Part shown: in pieces, positions 16,198 through 25,209 of the stretch
Numbering within the stretch: position 1 is the stretch's first letter
Layout of the letters: each line of letters opens with the position of its first letter
Source: DASWNP01 sp036399175
GTDB lineage: Bacteria > Acidobacteriota > Blastocatellia > Pyrinomonadales > Pyrinomonadaceae
Assembly (NCBI GenBank): GCA_036399175.1
Contig: DASWNP010000019.1
Location: 1-64,000, forward strand
Direction: 5' to 3'
Length of the DNA: 64,000 nt
Translations under genes and position numbers: made by a program
The notes under the pieces: model-generated
Database searches by the model: none
Seen by the model: only the letters and a program-made list of their open reading frames with translations
Told to the model about the DNA's origin: nothing

Positions 16198-19100
16198 TTA
16201 CTGTGCGTTGCAGCCGTAGGCTTCGACCTCGACGATGCGGCTGTGCTGGTCGCGCGCGTTGAGGACGAGGACTCTGATTCTACTGGTCGTAATGTTGAGC
16301 CCTCGAATGATGCTGACGACCTTGTTGTTGCCGCGAACAGCGCCGTTCGGAACCGTCGCCCAGGAGTTGGTCGCGGCGTCGAAGTATTGCACGTCGAAGT
16401 CGATGAGACCGTAGAGCGTCGAGGTCATATCGGCTGTCGGGACGCGCGGCTGTCGGAAGTCGTCCTGCAAGCTGTAGACGCGCACTTCGTTGATGCGCTT
16501 GCCGCCGTTGAAATCGACTTGCAGCCAATCCGGGTAGGCGTCGCGCGTCTTATCGCTCCAGCCGCCGCCCTTGCCCCAGTTGAGCCCGGTGTTCGAGCCG
16601 TCGATGGCCGAAGAGGCCGGATAGCTCTTGGTGGGCGAGAGCGTCGAGGAAGCCGAGGCGACTGCGCCGCTCGAAGCGAGCGCGACGTTGTCGTTGCAGG
16701 GCGGCGCGACGTTGATGATAGAGCGCGCCACGTTGATGCTCGATTTGCCGCGCGAGTCGGTGACGGTCAGGCGCGCGGCGTACTCGCCCGCGTTCGCGTA
16801 GGTGTGCGAGATGGTGGGCGAGCTTTGCGTGACGATGGGCGAGCCGTCGCCGAAATCGAACCTGTAGGTGGCGATTGAGTCGCCCGCATCGGCATCGGTC
16901 GAGCCTGCGCCCGTGAAGTTGACGGCGTGCGGAGCGAAGCCCGTCTGCGGCGTGGCCGAGAGGGCGGCGACCGGCGCGGTGTTGGGCTGGCAGGAGGCGT
17001 TGCCGACCAGCTTATAGCTGCCCTTGCCGGTGGTGTCGGTGGCGAGCAAGAGAACGCCGACCGTCTGCTGCGTGAAGGCGTTAACGTCGGTTATCGACTC
17101 GCCCGCGACGAGCGGCGGGAAGGCGAGGTCGTCGGCCGCCGTGCCCTTCGTCGGGTTCGAGATTGCCATGACGATTGTGCCGTCGGGGCTATAGGAGCCG
17201 AAGTCGAGACGGCCGTCGTCGTTCTGCGTTCTCGTGCCCGTCGTCGGGTTGACGGTGATGTGTCCGTAGCGATAAAGCGGCGTGCCGGGCGCGGCAGTGT
17301 TCACGTCCGACTGCATGCTGATGTACCACTCGGTCGCGCCGCGCTTGAAGAAGACGGTAAAGCGCGCCTGCGGCGGGACGACCGAAAGGTCTGCCATCTT
17401 GATGGTGAAGTAGAGCTTGTTGGCGCTGTTTGCCGGGTCGTAGATTTCGGAGACGGAGACGGAGCGCACGTCGGATTGCGCCGTGCCGGTCTGGTCGCCG
17501 GCCGGGTCTGTGACGACCGTCAGGCCGGGCGCGATGCAGGCGCTTTCGGTCGGCATCTGGACGCCGAACTCGCCGCTCGAAGTGCCTTCGCCGATTGAGT
17601 TGGTGGCCGTCACTTTGTAGATGCTTTCGGCCTCTGAGCCGCCCGCGTCGGTGTAGGCGGTCTTGTCGGGCGCGACGCTGGCAAGGAGGCTGTACGCGCC
17701 GTCTGCGCCGCTCTTGCGATAGACGTTGTAGGCGCTGATGGGCGAGCCGCCGTTGTCGGGCTCAGACCAGTCGATTAGGATGCCTGCGCCGGTAGCGCTT
17801 CTGGTGACGTTATCGACGCGCGGAGCTGCCGGAGCTGAAGGGTCTGCCGGGTCGGGGTCGTACTGCGCGAACATGCGCTTGCCGCCCGACTGTCGAGTGA
17901 TGACGCCCTTCGCGCTGCGCGAAGTGTCGTAGGGCGGAGGCTCTGCGGCGGTGGCGGCAGTGCAGGCCGGGGCGACGCAGCCGTCGGCGTAGCCGATGAG
18001 GATGCGCCCTTCTTTATCGACGGTCGCATCGTTGAAGTCGAGAAGGTTTCTGTCATTGCCGCAGAGTGTTCCGGCGCGGCAGACCGAGCCGACCTGTACG
18101 GGGTCGTCGGGCGTGGCATCGACGGTCGCCCAGCTCTGGCCGCCGTTGTAAGTGGTTGCGATGTAGAGATGCCAGACGCCTTTGAAGGTCGCGGCGTCGT
18201 TCGGGTCGCCGACGGCGGGCGTGCCGATAAAGCCGATGGCGGCGCGATTCGGGTCGCCCGCAACCGTGACGGGGAAGACGGCGTGCCTGATGTCGAAGGC
18301 CGTGCCGATGTCGATGGGCGTCGTCCAGGTCAAGCCTTTGTCGCGTGAGACGGTGGCTTTCGGGTGTCCGTCGCCATCGACGAAGCCGAAGTAGAGCGTG
18401 CCGTCGGAGGCGATGCCGATGGACGGGTCTTCGCCGCTCGCGGTCGTGCCCGGCACGTGGCGCACTTCCCACGTGATGCCGTTATTTTCGGAGACGACGA
18501 CGGCCTGATTCGAGCCGAGCGTGACGGGCGAATTGAGACCGCCGCACTCTGCGTTCGGGACGTAGGCCGTGCCGTCGGGCGCAACCTTGATGTGGCCGTG
18601 AATGCCGTCGCACTGGTCTGCGGTATAAATCGGGACGGCCGGGCCGAAGGTGATGCCGCCGTCGATGCTGAGGGCGCAGTTGGCGTCTGCCACGTCCTGG
18701 GCGCAGTAGTAGACGGCGTTCGGGTAAGTGTGCGGAGGCGCGCCCGCAGCGAAGGGGCCGCCGCCGAGCGTCTGGTGGTCAACGCCGGAGTTGATGCCCG
18801 AGCCGAGCGTCGGCTTGTAGGTCGCGCCGTCGTCTTCGGTGTAGTCGGTAGTCGATTGCTTGGTTCCGCCTTCGAGCTGCGAGACGAGCGTGCGGCCTGT
18901 CTGGCGGTCGGTGTAGAGAATCGGGTCGCCGAGGGCGCGGGCGGTGGCGGCGAGGTTAAGCGGCGTCTGCGTCCAGTTGACTTTGGCGGGCGACGAGGAA
19001 TCGTCGAAGCGCACGCGCAGGGCGTCGGCCGAGAAGCCACCGTAGAACATGATGTTGCCGCTCAGCCAGTTTGCGCCGATGGAGGGCTCGCCGAAGTCGT

Positions 19101-19710
19101 CGCCGACGCCGGTGGGCGTCAGGAACGTGTGGAAGCGCGGCGCTTCGCCGCCGCCAGGCGGGGGAGGCGTCGTGGTCGTGCTCTTTTCGACGAAGCGAAT
19201 CGTGGCCGTGAACGACTGGCCTGCCGGAGCGAAAGGCGCGACGCGAACCTTGTAGGTGTTCGTGCCCGGCTCGGGGTCGAAGACGGCGATTTCGGGGTCG
19301 GCGCTGGTGGCGGCATCCTTGACGACCGCCGCGCCCTTCAGGACGTAGAGGTCGAAGTCGGCCTGCGCGAGCGGCCATGAGATGGTCACTTCGATACGAT
19401 GCTTGTCTAAAAATTCCTGCGAAGCGGTGGAGAGGTCAACCGTCAGGTTATAGTCGTCGCAGGGCGTCAGGTTGTTGCATTGCGGCTGTGTGTTGCCGGG
19501 GATGTTCGAGGTGACGTTAGGCACGAGGAAAGGCCCCGCCGAGTAGGAGAGCGTGCCGCTCGTGGGCGTCAGCGTGCCGCTCGAAGGGCTGGCCGCAGAG
19601 CCTTTGAGGGTCGAAAAAAAGAGCGCCGCCGAGATGCACAGGGCGGCGAATAGAATTAATCTCATCCGAAAGTCGATAAAATTGGGAGTGACAGGCCAAA
19701 CGCGCTTCAT
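16198..19710 (-). CDS. Large exported multidomain protein: sialidase-like propeller, Fn3, PKD, F5/8 type C
   Basis: Protein of 1170 aa with a signal peptide (RLILFAALCISAALFFSTL). Order of domains: a pre-peptidase-like beta domain (about 50-175); a six-blade BNR/sialidase-type propeller (about 195-620) with repeated Asp-box-like turns (SIDGGITFGPA, SENNGITWEV, SRDKGLTWTT, TYNGGQSWAT); an Fn3 module (640-725); a beta domain with SDVRSVSVSEIYD (730-920); a PKD module (DFGDGSPIV, 925-1015); and a C-terminal discoidin/F5-8 type C module (RINEVRVYSLQDDFRQP, 1040-1170). It is probably a cell-surface or secreted carbohydrate-binding protein. Catalytic sialidase residues were not confirmed. AAAGGAGC lies ahead of ATG 19710; ATG 19665 is an alternative. 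Confidence 0.85.
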   Translation of the reverse strand: MKRVWPVTPNFIDFRMRLILFAALCISAALFFSTLKGSAASPSSGTLTPTSGTLSYSAGPFLVPNVTSNIPGNTQPQCNNLTPCDDYNLTVDLSTASQEFLDKHRIEVTISWPLAQADFDLYVLKGAAVVKDAATSADPEIAVFDPEPGTNTYKVRVAPFAPAGQSFTATIRFVEKSTTTTPPPPGGGEAPRFHTFLTPTGVGDDFGEPSIGANWLSGNIMFYGGFSADALRVRFDDSSSPAKVNWTQTPLNLAATARALGDPILYTDRQTGRTLVSQLEGGTKQSTTDYTEDDGATYKPTLGSGINSGVDHQTLGGGPFAAGAPPHTYPNAVYYCAQDVADANCALSIDGGITFGPAVPIYTADQCDGIHGHIKVAPDGTAYVPNAECGGLNSPVTLGSNQAVVVSENNGITWEVRHVPGTTASGEDPSIGIASDGTLYFGFVDGDGHPKATVSRDKGLTWTTPIDIGTAFDIRHAVFPVTVAGDPNRAAIGFIGTPAVGDPNDAATFKGVWHLYIATTYNGGQSWATVDATPDDPVQVGSVCRAGTLCGNDRNLLDFNDATVDKEGRILIGYADGCVAPACTAATAAEPPPYDTSRSAKGVITRQSGGKRMFAQYDPDPADPSAPAAPRVDNVTRSATGAGILIDWSEPDNGGSPISAYNVYRKSGADGAYSLLASVAPDKTAYTDAGGSEAESIYKVTATNSIGEGTSSGEFGVQMPTESACIAPGLTVVTDPAGDQTGTAQSDVRSVSVSEIYDPANSANKLYFTIKMADLSVVPPQARFTVFFKRGATEWYISMQSDVNTAAPGTPLYRYGHITVNPTTGTRTQNDDGRLDFGSYSPDGTIVMAISNPTKGTAADDLAFPPLVAGESITDVNAFTQQTVGVLLLATDTTGKGSYKLVGNASCQPNTAPVAALSATPQTGFAPHAVNFTGAGSTDADAGDSIATYRFDFGDGSPIVTQSSPTISHTYANAGEYAARLTVTDSRGKSSINVARSIINVAPPCNDNVALASSGAVASASSTLSPTKSYPASSAIDGSNTGLNWGKGGGWSDKTRDAYPDWLQVDFNGGKRINEVRVYSLQDDFRQPRVPTADMTSTLYGLIDFDVQYFDAATNSWATVPNGAVRGNNKVVSIIRGLNITTSRIRVLVLNARDQHSRIVEVEAYGCNAQ

Positions 19711-19951
19711 ATAGTTTGCTCCTTTGGGGATGTTGTTTTCTGCCGCCGATTTCTACAGGAACAGAACGGCTTTCCTCTGAGCCTACAATTTAGGCGAAGC
19801 GGGTTGAGGAAAACTTGAGTTCAAAAAAAAGTTTGCGGAGACGGGCGGGCGCGTCGTGGGCTGAGGTTGTAAACGCCCGCTTTCGTGAGATTTATTACCC
19901 GGAGCGGGCGGCCGTCGGAGCTAAACGGAAGGGAAGCCGGGAGCGCGGAAG

Positions 19952-21052
19952 ATGAGCTTGAAGGAAAATTCGTCGGAAGAGTTGCTGGATAAATCGAGAG
20001 CCGTCAGGCCGGGCGAAGAGCTGGACGCGGCGCGAATCTTCGCATACCTGTCGAGCCGCATCGAGGGCTTGGGCGTCGTGCCCGAAATCGAGCAGTTCCC
20101 GGCTGGCTTCTCCAACCTGACTTATCTTCTGCGCTTCGGCGATAAAGAGCTTGTGCTGCGACGCCCGCCCGCCGGGGCGAAGATAAAGACGGCGCACGAC
20201 ATGGCTCGTGAGTATCGAATCCTCTCAAAGCTCTTTCCCGTCTACCCGAAAGTGCCGCGCCCGCTTCTTTACTGCGAGGACGAAACAATCGTCGGCGCGC
20301 CCTTCTACGTGATGGAGCGAGTGCGCGGCCATATCCTGCGCGCGCGTCCCGCTCCGGGGCTCAGGCTCTCGCCCGAAGTGATGCGCGCGCTTTCGGAATC
20401 TTTCGTTCGCACGCTCGTCGAGATACACAGCGTCGATTTTGTCGCGGCGGGACTGACGGAGCTTGGGCGACCCGATGGCTACGTCGCAAGGCAGATTGAA
20501 GGCTGGACGAAGAGATACTACAACTCGCAGACAGACGACGTGCCGTCAATCGACACGCTGGCGCGCTGGCTCGCCGAGCACGCGCCGCCCGCCGGTGAAG
20601 GTGCGCTCATTCACAACGATTACAAGTACGACAATCTCGTGCTCGCGCCCTCGGAGCTTTCAAAGGTCGTGGCCGTGCTCGATTGGGAGATGGCGACCGT
20701 CGGAGATGCTTCGATGGATTTCGGCACGGCGCTCGGCTACTGGGTGGACAGAGACGACTCGGAAGAATGGCAGCAGTACGGCTTCGGGTTGACGACGCTC
20801 GAAGGGAGTTTTTCGCGCGCCGAGTTGCTTGAGCGCTACGCGCAGTTGAGCGGTCGGGAGATACGCCGTCCCGTCTTTTACTACGCCTACGGGCTACTGA
20901 AAATCGCCGTCATCGTCCAGCAGATTTATCGCCGCTACCGTCAGGGCTTCACACAGGACGCGCGCTTCGCCAACCTCGGCCTGATGGTCGAAGCCTGCGG
21001 AGAGCAGGCGCTGCGCGCCATCGAGAAAGAGCGCATCGACAATCTCAGTTAA
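19952..21052 (+). CDS. ACAD10/11-type aminoglycoside-phosphotransferase-like kinase
   Basis: Protein of 366 aa with an APH-family kinase fold. Visible elements are the nucleotide loop (FPAGFSNLTYLL), LVLRRPP with its Lys/Arg strand, the catalytic HNDYKYDN (H221, D223, N228) and the Mg-binding VLDWEMATVGD (D244). The EGWTKRY and DFGTALGYW features belong to the group whose human relatives form the N-terminal half of ACAD10/ACAD11 and phosphorylate 4-hydroxyacyl-CoAs. Here the kinase is a stand-alone gene 4.6 kb from an ACAD10/11-like dehydrogenase on the same strand. The substrate is inferred from that relationship. Confidence 0.9.
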   Translation: MSLKENSSEELLDKSRAVRPGEELDAARIFAYLSSRIEGLGVVPEIEQFPAGFSNLTYLLRFGDKELVLRRPPAGAKIKTAHDMAREYRILSKLFPVYPKVPRPLLYCEDETIVGAPFYVMERVRGHILRARPAPGLRLSPEVMRALSESFVRTLVEIHSVDFVAAGLTELGRPDGYVARQIEGWTKRYYNSQTDDVPSIDTLARWLAEHAPPAGEGALIHNDYKYDNLVLAPSELSKVVAVLDWEMATVGDASMDFGTALGYWVDRDDSEEWQQYGFGLTTLEGSFSRAELLERYAQLSGREIRRPVFYYAYGLLKIAVIVQQIYRRYRQGFTQDARFANLGLMVEACGEQALRAIEKERIDNLS

Positions 21053-21067
21053 GCCAGCTTCGCCAGA

Positions 21068-21212
21068 GCAATTCAAACAGGGATGGACAGGATAAAGACA
21101 AATGATGAATGCGGAATGATGAATGAAAACCAAAAGCTTTTGCTCTTAATTCATCATTCATCATTCCGCATTCATCATTTCTTTCTATCCTGTCTATCCC
21201 TGTTTGAATTGC
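21068..21212. terminator. Very long hairpin between converging genes
   Basis: The left arm starts at 21068 (GCAATTCAAACAGGGATGGA) and pairs over nearly 60 bp with the right arm ending at 21212, with only a few mismatches. The centre contains CAAAAGCTTTTG. The arms contain tandem ATGATGAATG-type units. It lies between the phosphotransferase stop (21052) and the stop of the fusion gene at 21218, so it is suited as a two-way terminator. Confidence 0.75.
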
Positions 21213-21217
21213 TTTTC

Positions 21218-24200
21218 TTATTTACCCGCCACGCGTTGCCAAAGCGACGGCTCGCCGTCTGTGCGAATGAGCGCGGCGACGTGTCTGTGCGCTTCGGCGT
21301 AGAGCGTGCGCGTCTCCTGCGATGAGCTTTGCGTTTGCGAGAGGCGGCGCTCCAGTTCTTCGACTGTGAGCGGGCGCGCGGGTCTGTGCGGAGAAAGCAT
21401 CGCGCTTTCTCCGGCAAAGTGTGCGGCGAGTCCTTCGGCGAGCCAGCGCGGGGCTCGTCCGCGCGCGAGGGCTTCGACGACGGCGTGCGCGTATTCGTGG
21501 CGCATGGTGTTGTCGAGAATTCTGCGGCGCGCGAGCAGCGCGAGCGGCTGCGAATGGATGCGACGCCCGCGCGTGGCGGCGGCGACCCACGCCGGTTGTC
21601 CCGTCGCGCCGACGAAATCGCCCGTCGTCTCGTGCACGAAAAGCTCGATTGTCCCGAGGCCGTCGAAGTCGAGCGACGCAGCCGACAGCCGACGCTGAGC
21701 GTCTGCGCGTGCGCTCTCCAAAATACTCAACGCGCGCTCGACCTCTCGCCGCCCCATCCGCGCCGGATAGCTCGCTCGAAAATTCTCGCTCGAAAGGGCG
21801 AGACGCGCCGCGCTCGCTCGCACCGCGAAGCTTCCCGCCGCATTCGTCAACGCGAAACTCCGAGCATCATCCGTCGCCGCGAAGCTCACGCCGTCACGCG
21901 TCGCGCGGAAGCTTCGAGCAGCATTCGTCAGGGAGATTTCCGCATCATCGCTAAAAGCGACAGTTCGGAAAGCCGTAGCCTCAAGCATCTTTTGCGGCTC
22001 GGGCATCTCTTGAGTCGCACGCACGTCTCGGGAGTCCGCGCCGTCTTCCGGAAAGCTCGAACCATGCGCTCGCCGTGCGCTCTTTGCATCCTTCTGAGGC
22101 TCGATTCTGCTGATGCTCGTGCCGGGCAGGTAGCGTTCGAGAATCTGCCGGAAGGACGCGCCGCGACGCGCGAGCACGTGCGCGCCCGCCTGGCACAAAC
22201 CGAGACCGTGACCGAAGCCGGTGCCGCGAAAGATGAAGCTTCCGCCCGCGCGCGACACGTCGAAGCGCGAGCTTTTCAGGACGTTCCAGCCCAGCGTCCG
22301 ACCGACGATGATTTTGAAATCCCAGCCGCGCACCATCCGACGACGTTCGCCTTCGACGACGACCCACTCGGCGCGCCCGCTCGCATCTCTACGCGCGATG
22401 CGCACGCCGTCCAGACGCGCGCCCGTATCCGTCCGCTCGTCGGCGCTGAGGGCGCGTTGCAGCTCCGCGCGCGGAATCGCGTCCGTCCAGGTCTCAGTCG
22501 TGCCCGCGCAGAATTCGTCGCGCCCGCCGCGAAGCTGCGGCGGGGCTTTGACGCCCCAGAGCGAAGCGAGGTTGGCGGTAGCTCCGCCGCAGGAGGCGCT
22601 GAAGTAGCTTTCGGCGACGTGTCCCTGACGGTCGCGCAAGGTCTGGCCTGCGGTCTCTTCGACGGCGCGACTGAGCAGGCTGTAGAAATCGGGGCGCGCG
22701 CTCTCGTCGCGGACGGGCACGAACCTTTGGCAGTGTGTGCTGTTGCAGAGGTCGTAGCCGTCGCGCGCGTGCCGGTTGAGATGGCGCAGCGCGTAGGTGC
22801 GGCTGACGACGGCCTGCGCCTTGAGCGCCTCAAGCTCGTCTTCGACGCTACCTTCGGCGGCCAGCACGCCGAAGACGTAATCTTCGAGCGACAGTCGTAG
22901 CGTCTTCGCTTCACGCGCGAGACGAACGCGGACGTGAGCGGTCGAAGCTTGAGAAGAATCATGAACGGAATCCGGGTCGGACTGTGATTCATCTTCCGCC
23001 TGTTCATCTTCGTCGTCTTCGCTGCGGCTCGATTCGAGCGCGCTGAGACGAGCGGCTTCGAGGCGTGCGTACTCTCTGAAGATTGGGCGAGCCGCCTCGG
23101 CGCACTCGGAGCCGTGCGCGCGTTTGAGAAAGACGAGGACGGCGAGGCGCACGGCTGCGGGCGAGGTTTTGTCGAGATGAGAAGCCGGTGAAGTCTCCGA
23201 AGTCACTGAAGTCTCTTCAGACGCGAAGCCGACGAACCAGCCCTGCGAGTGGATGTCGTCGGGCGGGGTTGAAGTTCCGGTCTTGCCGAAGATGTAGAGG
23301 GGAAGCGCGCTGAGGCCGGAGCGCGCGGCTGTGCCGTAGGCGATTGCGCCGCGCATACCTTCGAGCAGAAGGCGTCTGTGCTCGGGGGCGATGTTGAGGG
23401 CGGCGCGCTCTCGCGGCGCGAAGTCGAGGGCGGCGGCGCGGCGCGGCACGTAGAGATGACCGCCGTTGAAGAGTGCGGCATAGGCGGCGACGAGCTGCGC
23501 GGGCGTGACGAGCAGTTGACGACTCTCGCCGAGCGCACAGGCGACGCGCCACTCGCCTGCGCGCGGAAGCAGACCCGCAGCTTCGCGCGTCTGGCCGCCT
23601 GTGCGCGTGCCGAAGCCGAAGGCGGCGAGCACGGGGTTGAAGGTTTCGGGGCTGAGCTGTTCGCCGAGCTTCGAGTAGAAATAATTGCAGGAATAGGCGA
23701 GCGCCTGCGCGGTGTCGAAGGGGGGCGTGTGAGAGGGGTGCGTGCAGCTAATCTCGAAGCCGTCGCGCTTGTAGGGCTGCCGACACGAGAGGCTGGAATC
23801 GGTGTCGAGCAGTCCGGCGCGCAGGGCTGCGAGGGTGGTGAAAGGCTTGATGGTCGAGCCGGGCGCGAAGGTCTCTTCAAAGGCGAGGCGCGCACCGGCG
23901 AGGGCGCGCAGGCGTCCCGTCTGAGCGTCTAACACGAGGACGACTCCCTCGCGCTTGCCGAGAGCCTTGACGGCTGCGCGCTGCAAGGCCGCGTCGGCCT
24001 CCGTCTCGTCGAACGAAGAGACCCGCGCTCTCGCACGCGTCCGCTTCGTCTCGTTCAGAGCGCCCGGCAGAGACCAGGAGCACAGGACGGCGAGACAGAC
24101 GCACGCGTGCGCCAGAGCGTGCGAGACGCGCGGCAGACGCGCACGGAGAGACGCTGCGATGACTGCTGCCCACGCGTCTCGCACGACGCGCCGCATGGGC

Positions 24201-24238
24201 GACAATCTCTCTTCCCTCTCCGGCAAGCTCGCTGACAT
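21218..24238 (-). CDS. Fusion: penicillin-binding transpeptidase, SpoIID-type domain, HExxH peptidase-like domain
   Basis: Protein of 1006 aa with one N-terminal membrane span (about 40-58). Residues 90-380 form a penicillin-binding transpeptidase with the three active-site boxes: S128-T-I-K131, S183-C-N185 and K319-T-G321. Residues about 435-710 are a SpoIID/LytB domain (LSLEDYVFGVLAAEGSVE, LKAQAVVSRTYALRH, GTGFGHGLGLCQAGAHVLA), a family that cuts denuded glycan strands or activates amidases. A linker with Ser-Phe-Ala repeats (RSFRAT, VSFAAT, RSFALT, GSFAVR) follows. Residues 830-1000 hold a gluzincin-like site: HEYAH at 914-918 and E935 in WLAEGLA. There is no glycosyltransferase domain. 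It is the last gene of the macroglobulin operon and is expected to act on periplasmic peptidoglycan. Confidence 0.88.
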   Translation of the reverse strand: MSASLPEREERLSPMRRVVRDAWAAVIAASLRARLPRVSHALAHACVCLAVLCSWSLPGALNETKRTRARARVSSFDETEADAALQRAAVKALGKREGVVLVLDAQTGRLRALAGARLAFEETFAPGSTIKPFTTLAALRAGLLDTDSSLSCRQPYKRDGFEISCTHPSHTPPFDTAQALAYSCNYFYSKLGEQLSPETFNPVLAAFGFGTRTGGQTREAAGLLPRAGEWRVACALGESRQLLVTPAQLVAAYAALFNGGHLYVPRRAAALDFAPRERAALNIAPEHRRLLLEGMRGAIAYGTAARSGLSALPLYIFGKTGTSTPPDDIHSQGWFVGFASEETSVTSETSPASHLDKTSPAAVRLAVLVFLKRAHGSECAEAARPIFREYARLEAARLSALESSRSEDDEDEQAEDESQSDPDSVHDSSQASTAHVRVRLAREAKTLRLSLEDYVFGVLAAEGSVEDELEALKAQAVVSRTYALRHLNRHARDGYDLCNSTHCQRFVPVRDESARPDFYSLLSRAVEETAGQTLRDRQGHVAESYFSASCGGATANLASLWGVKAPPQLRGGRDEFCAGTTETWTDAIPRAELQRALSADERTDTGARLDGVRIARRDASGRAEWVVVEGERRRMVRGWDFKIIVGRTLGWNVLKSSRFDVSRAGGSFIFRGTGFGHGLGLCQAGAHVLARRGASFRQILERYLPGTSISRIEPQKDAKSARRAHGSSFPEDGADSRDVRATQEMPEPQKMLEATAFRTVAFSDDAEISLTNAARSFRATRDGVSFAATDDARSFALTNAAGSFAVRASAARLALSSENFRASYPARMGRREVERALSILESARADAQRRLSAASLDFDGLGTIELFVHETTGDFVGATGQPAWVAAATRGRRIHSQPLALLARRRILDNTMRHEYAHAVVEALARGRAPRWLAEGLAAHFAGESAMLSPHRPARPLTVEELERRLSQTQSSSQETRTLYAEAHRHVAALIRTDGEPSLWQRVAGK

Positions 24239-24286
24239 CTCTCGCCTTCAACTTCTCCCGAAATGCTTCCGCGCGTCGCCGAAAGT

Positions 24287-25177
24287 TTAAGATGCCGACT
24301 CCGCCGGTAAACCTTCTCGATGATGCGTCGTCGGGGTCGAATCGTGAGTGACGTTCGTCGTGCTCGTGCCGGGCGTCGCGCCGGTCTGCGCGTCGGCGTT
24401 TATCTTCGCCAGCGCGCCGAGCGTGATGAGCCAGCCCCAGAGGGTGAAGACGAAGGCGAGCGCGAGGCGCAGGCCGAAGATGATTAGTTCGCCCCAACTG
24501 TTTTTGACGGGCGTGCGCGTGAAGATGAGGAAGTAGGGCATGAGGCCGAAGACGAGCAGGCCGATGGCGTAGACGAAAATCGGCTGCGGCGCGAAGGCGC
24601 GACCGACGACTCGGTGCGCTCTTTTAAGCGTCGCTTTGAGGCCGTCGCGCGCGACGGAGAGCCAGAGCTGAATCGCCACGAGCGGCAGCAGGACGCCGAG
24701 CAGCACGAGACGAAGCGACGTGAGAAGAACATCCTGCCAGCGCATCGGCGGAGGCGGAGGCGTCTGCGGATAGGGCACGCGCGACGCGGCGGCAGCGTCC
24801 TCGACGCGCGCGGGAAAATACGCTTGCAGCTTGTTCAGGAGATAGACGACGAGGACGGCGAGCGCGACGAGCGGCAGACTCACCAAGAGCAGCTTAAAGA
24901 AATCTGCGAGCGCGCGTCGGAGCAGCGCGAGCGCGCCCGCGTCTCCCTGCGCGAAGTTGGCTGCCGCCGCTTGCAGGATGAAGAAGAGAAGCGGCGCGAG
25001 GAGCGCGAGCGAGGCCGTCAGCGTGAGCTGCCAGAGGGTCGCTTCCTTCGTCGAAAAGAAGAGGTAGACGCTCGCCAGCAGTGCCGCGTAGAGCAGATGA
25101 AGCACGGAGAGCCCGCTCCAATTTTTGAAGAGCCCGCGAGTTGTCTGTCCGACGGCGACCAATGAGTTCTTAAACAT
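24287..25177 (-). CDS. Polytopic membrane protein of the macroglobulin operon, unknown family
   Basis: Protein of 296 aa from ATG 25177 (MFKNSLVAVGQTTRG). The open frame continues upstream to 25423, but that part overlaps the macroglobulin gene, is Arg-rich and is unlike a protein. About six hydrophobic segments are seen (for example LLYAALLASVYLFF, LLLVSLPLVALAVLVVYLL, LLGVLLPLVAIQLWL and IFGLRLALAFVFTLWGWLI). A Pro-rich loop (PYPQTPPPPPMRW) sits in the middle. It begins 32 bases after the macroglobulin stop and ends 48 bases before the fusion gene, so it is translated from the same message. The tail after about 265 is Thr/His-rich. I do not recognise the family; it may anchor or assist the macroglobulin. 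Confidence 0.78.
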   Translation of the reverse strand: MFKNSLVAVGQTTRGLFKNWSGLSVLHLLYAALLASVYLFFSTKEATLWQLTLTASLALLAPLLFFILQAAAANFAQGDAGALALLRRALADFFKLLLVSLPLVALAVLVVYLLNKLQAYFPARVEDAAAASRVPYPQTPPPPPMRWQDVLLTSLRLVLLGVLLPLVAIQLWLSVARDGLKATLKRAHRVVGRAFAPQPIFVYAIGLLVFGLMPYFLIFTRTPVKNSWGELIIFGLRLALAFVFTLWGWLITLGALAKINADAQTGATPGTSTTNVTHDSTPTTHHREGLPAESAS

Positions 25178-25209
25178 TTTCCACTTCCCTTCCGTCTTCG
25201 GTTCGGTCT

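Noticed and set aside
21218..24238. Annotation as PBP1C
   Set aside because: The macroglobulin context recalls PbpC, but there is no glycosyltransferase domain; the protein carries SpoIID and HExxH regions instead.
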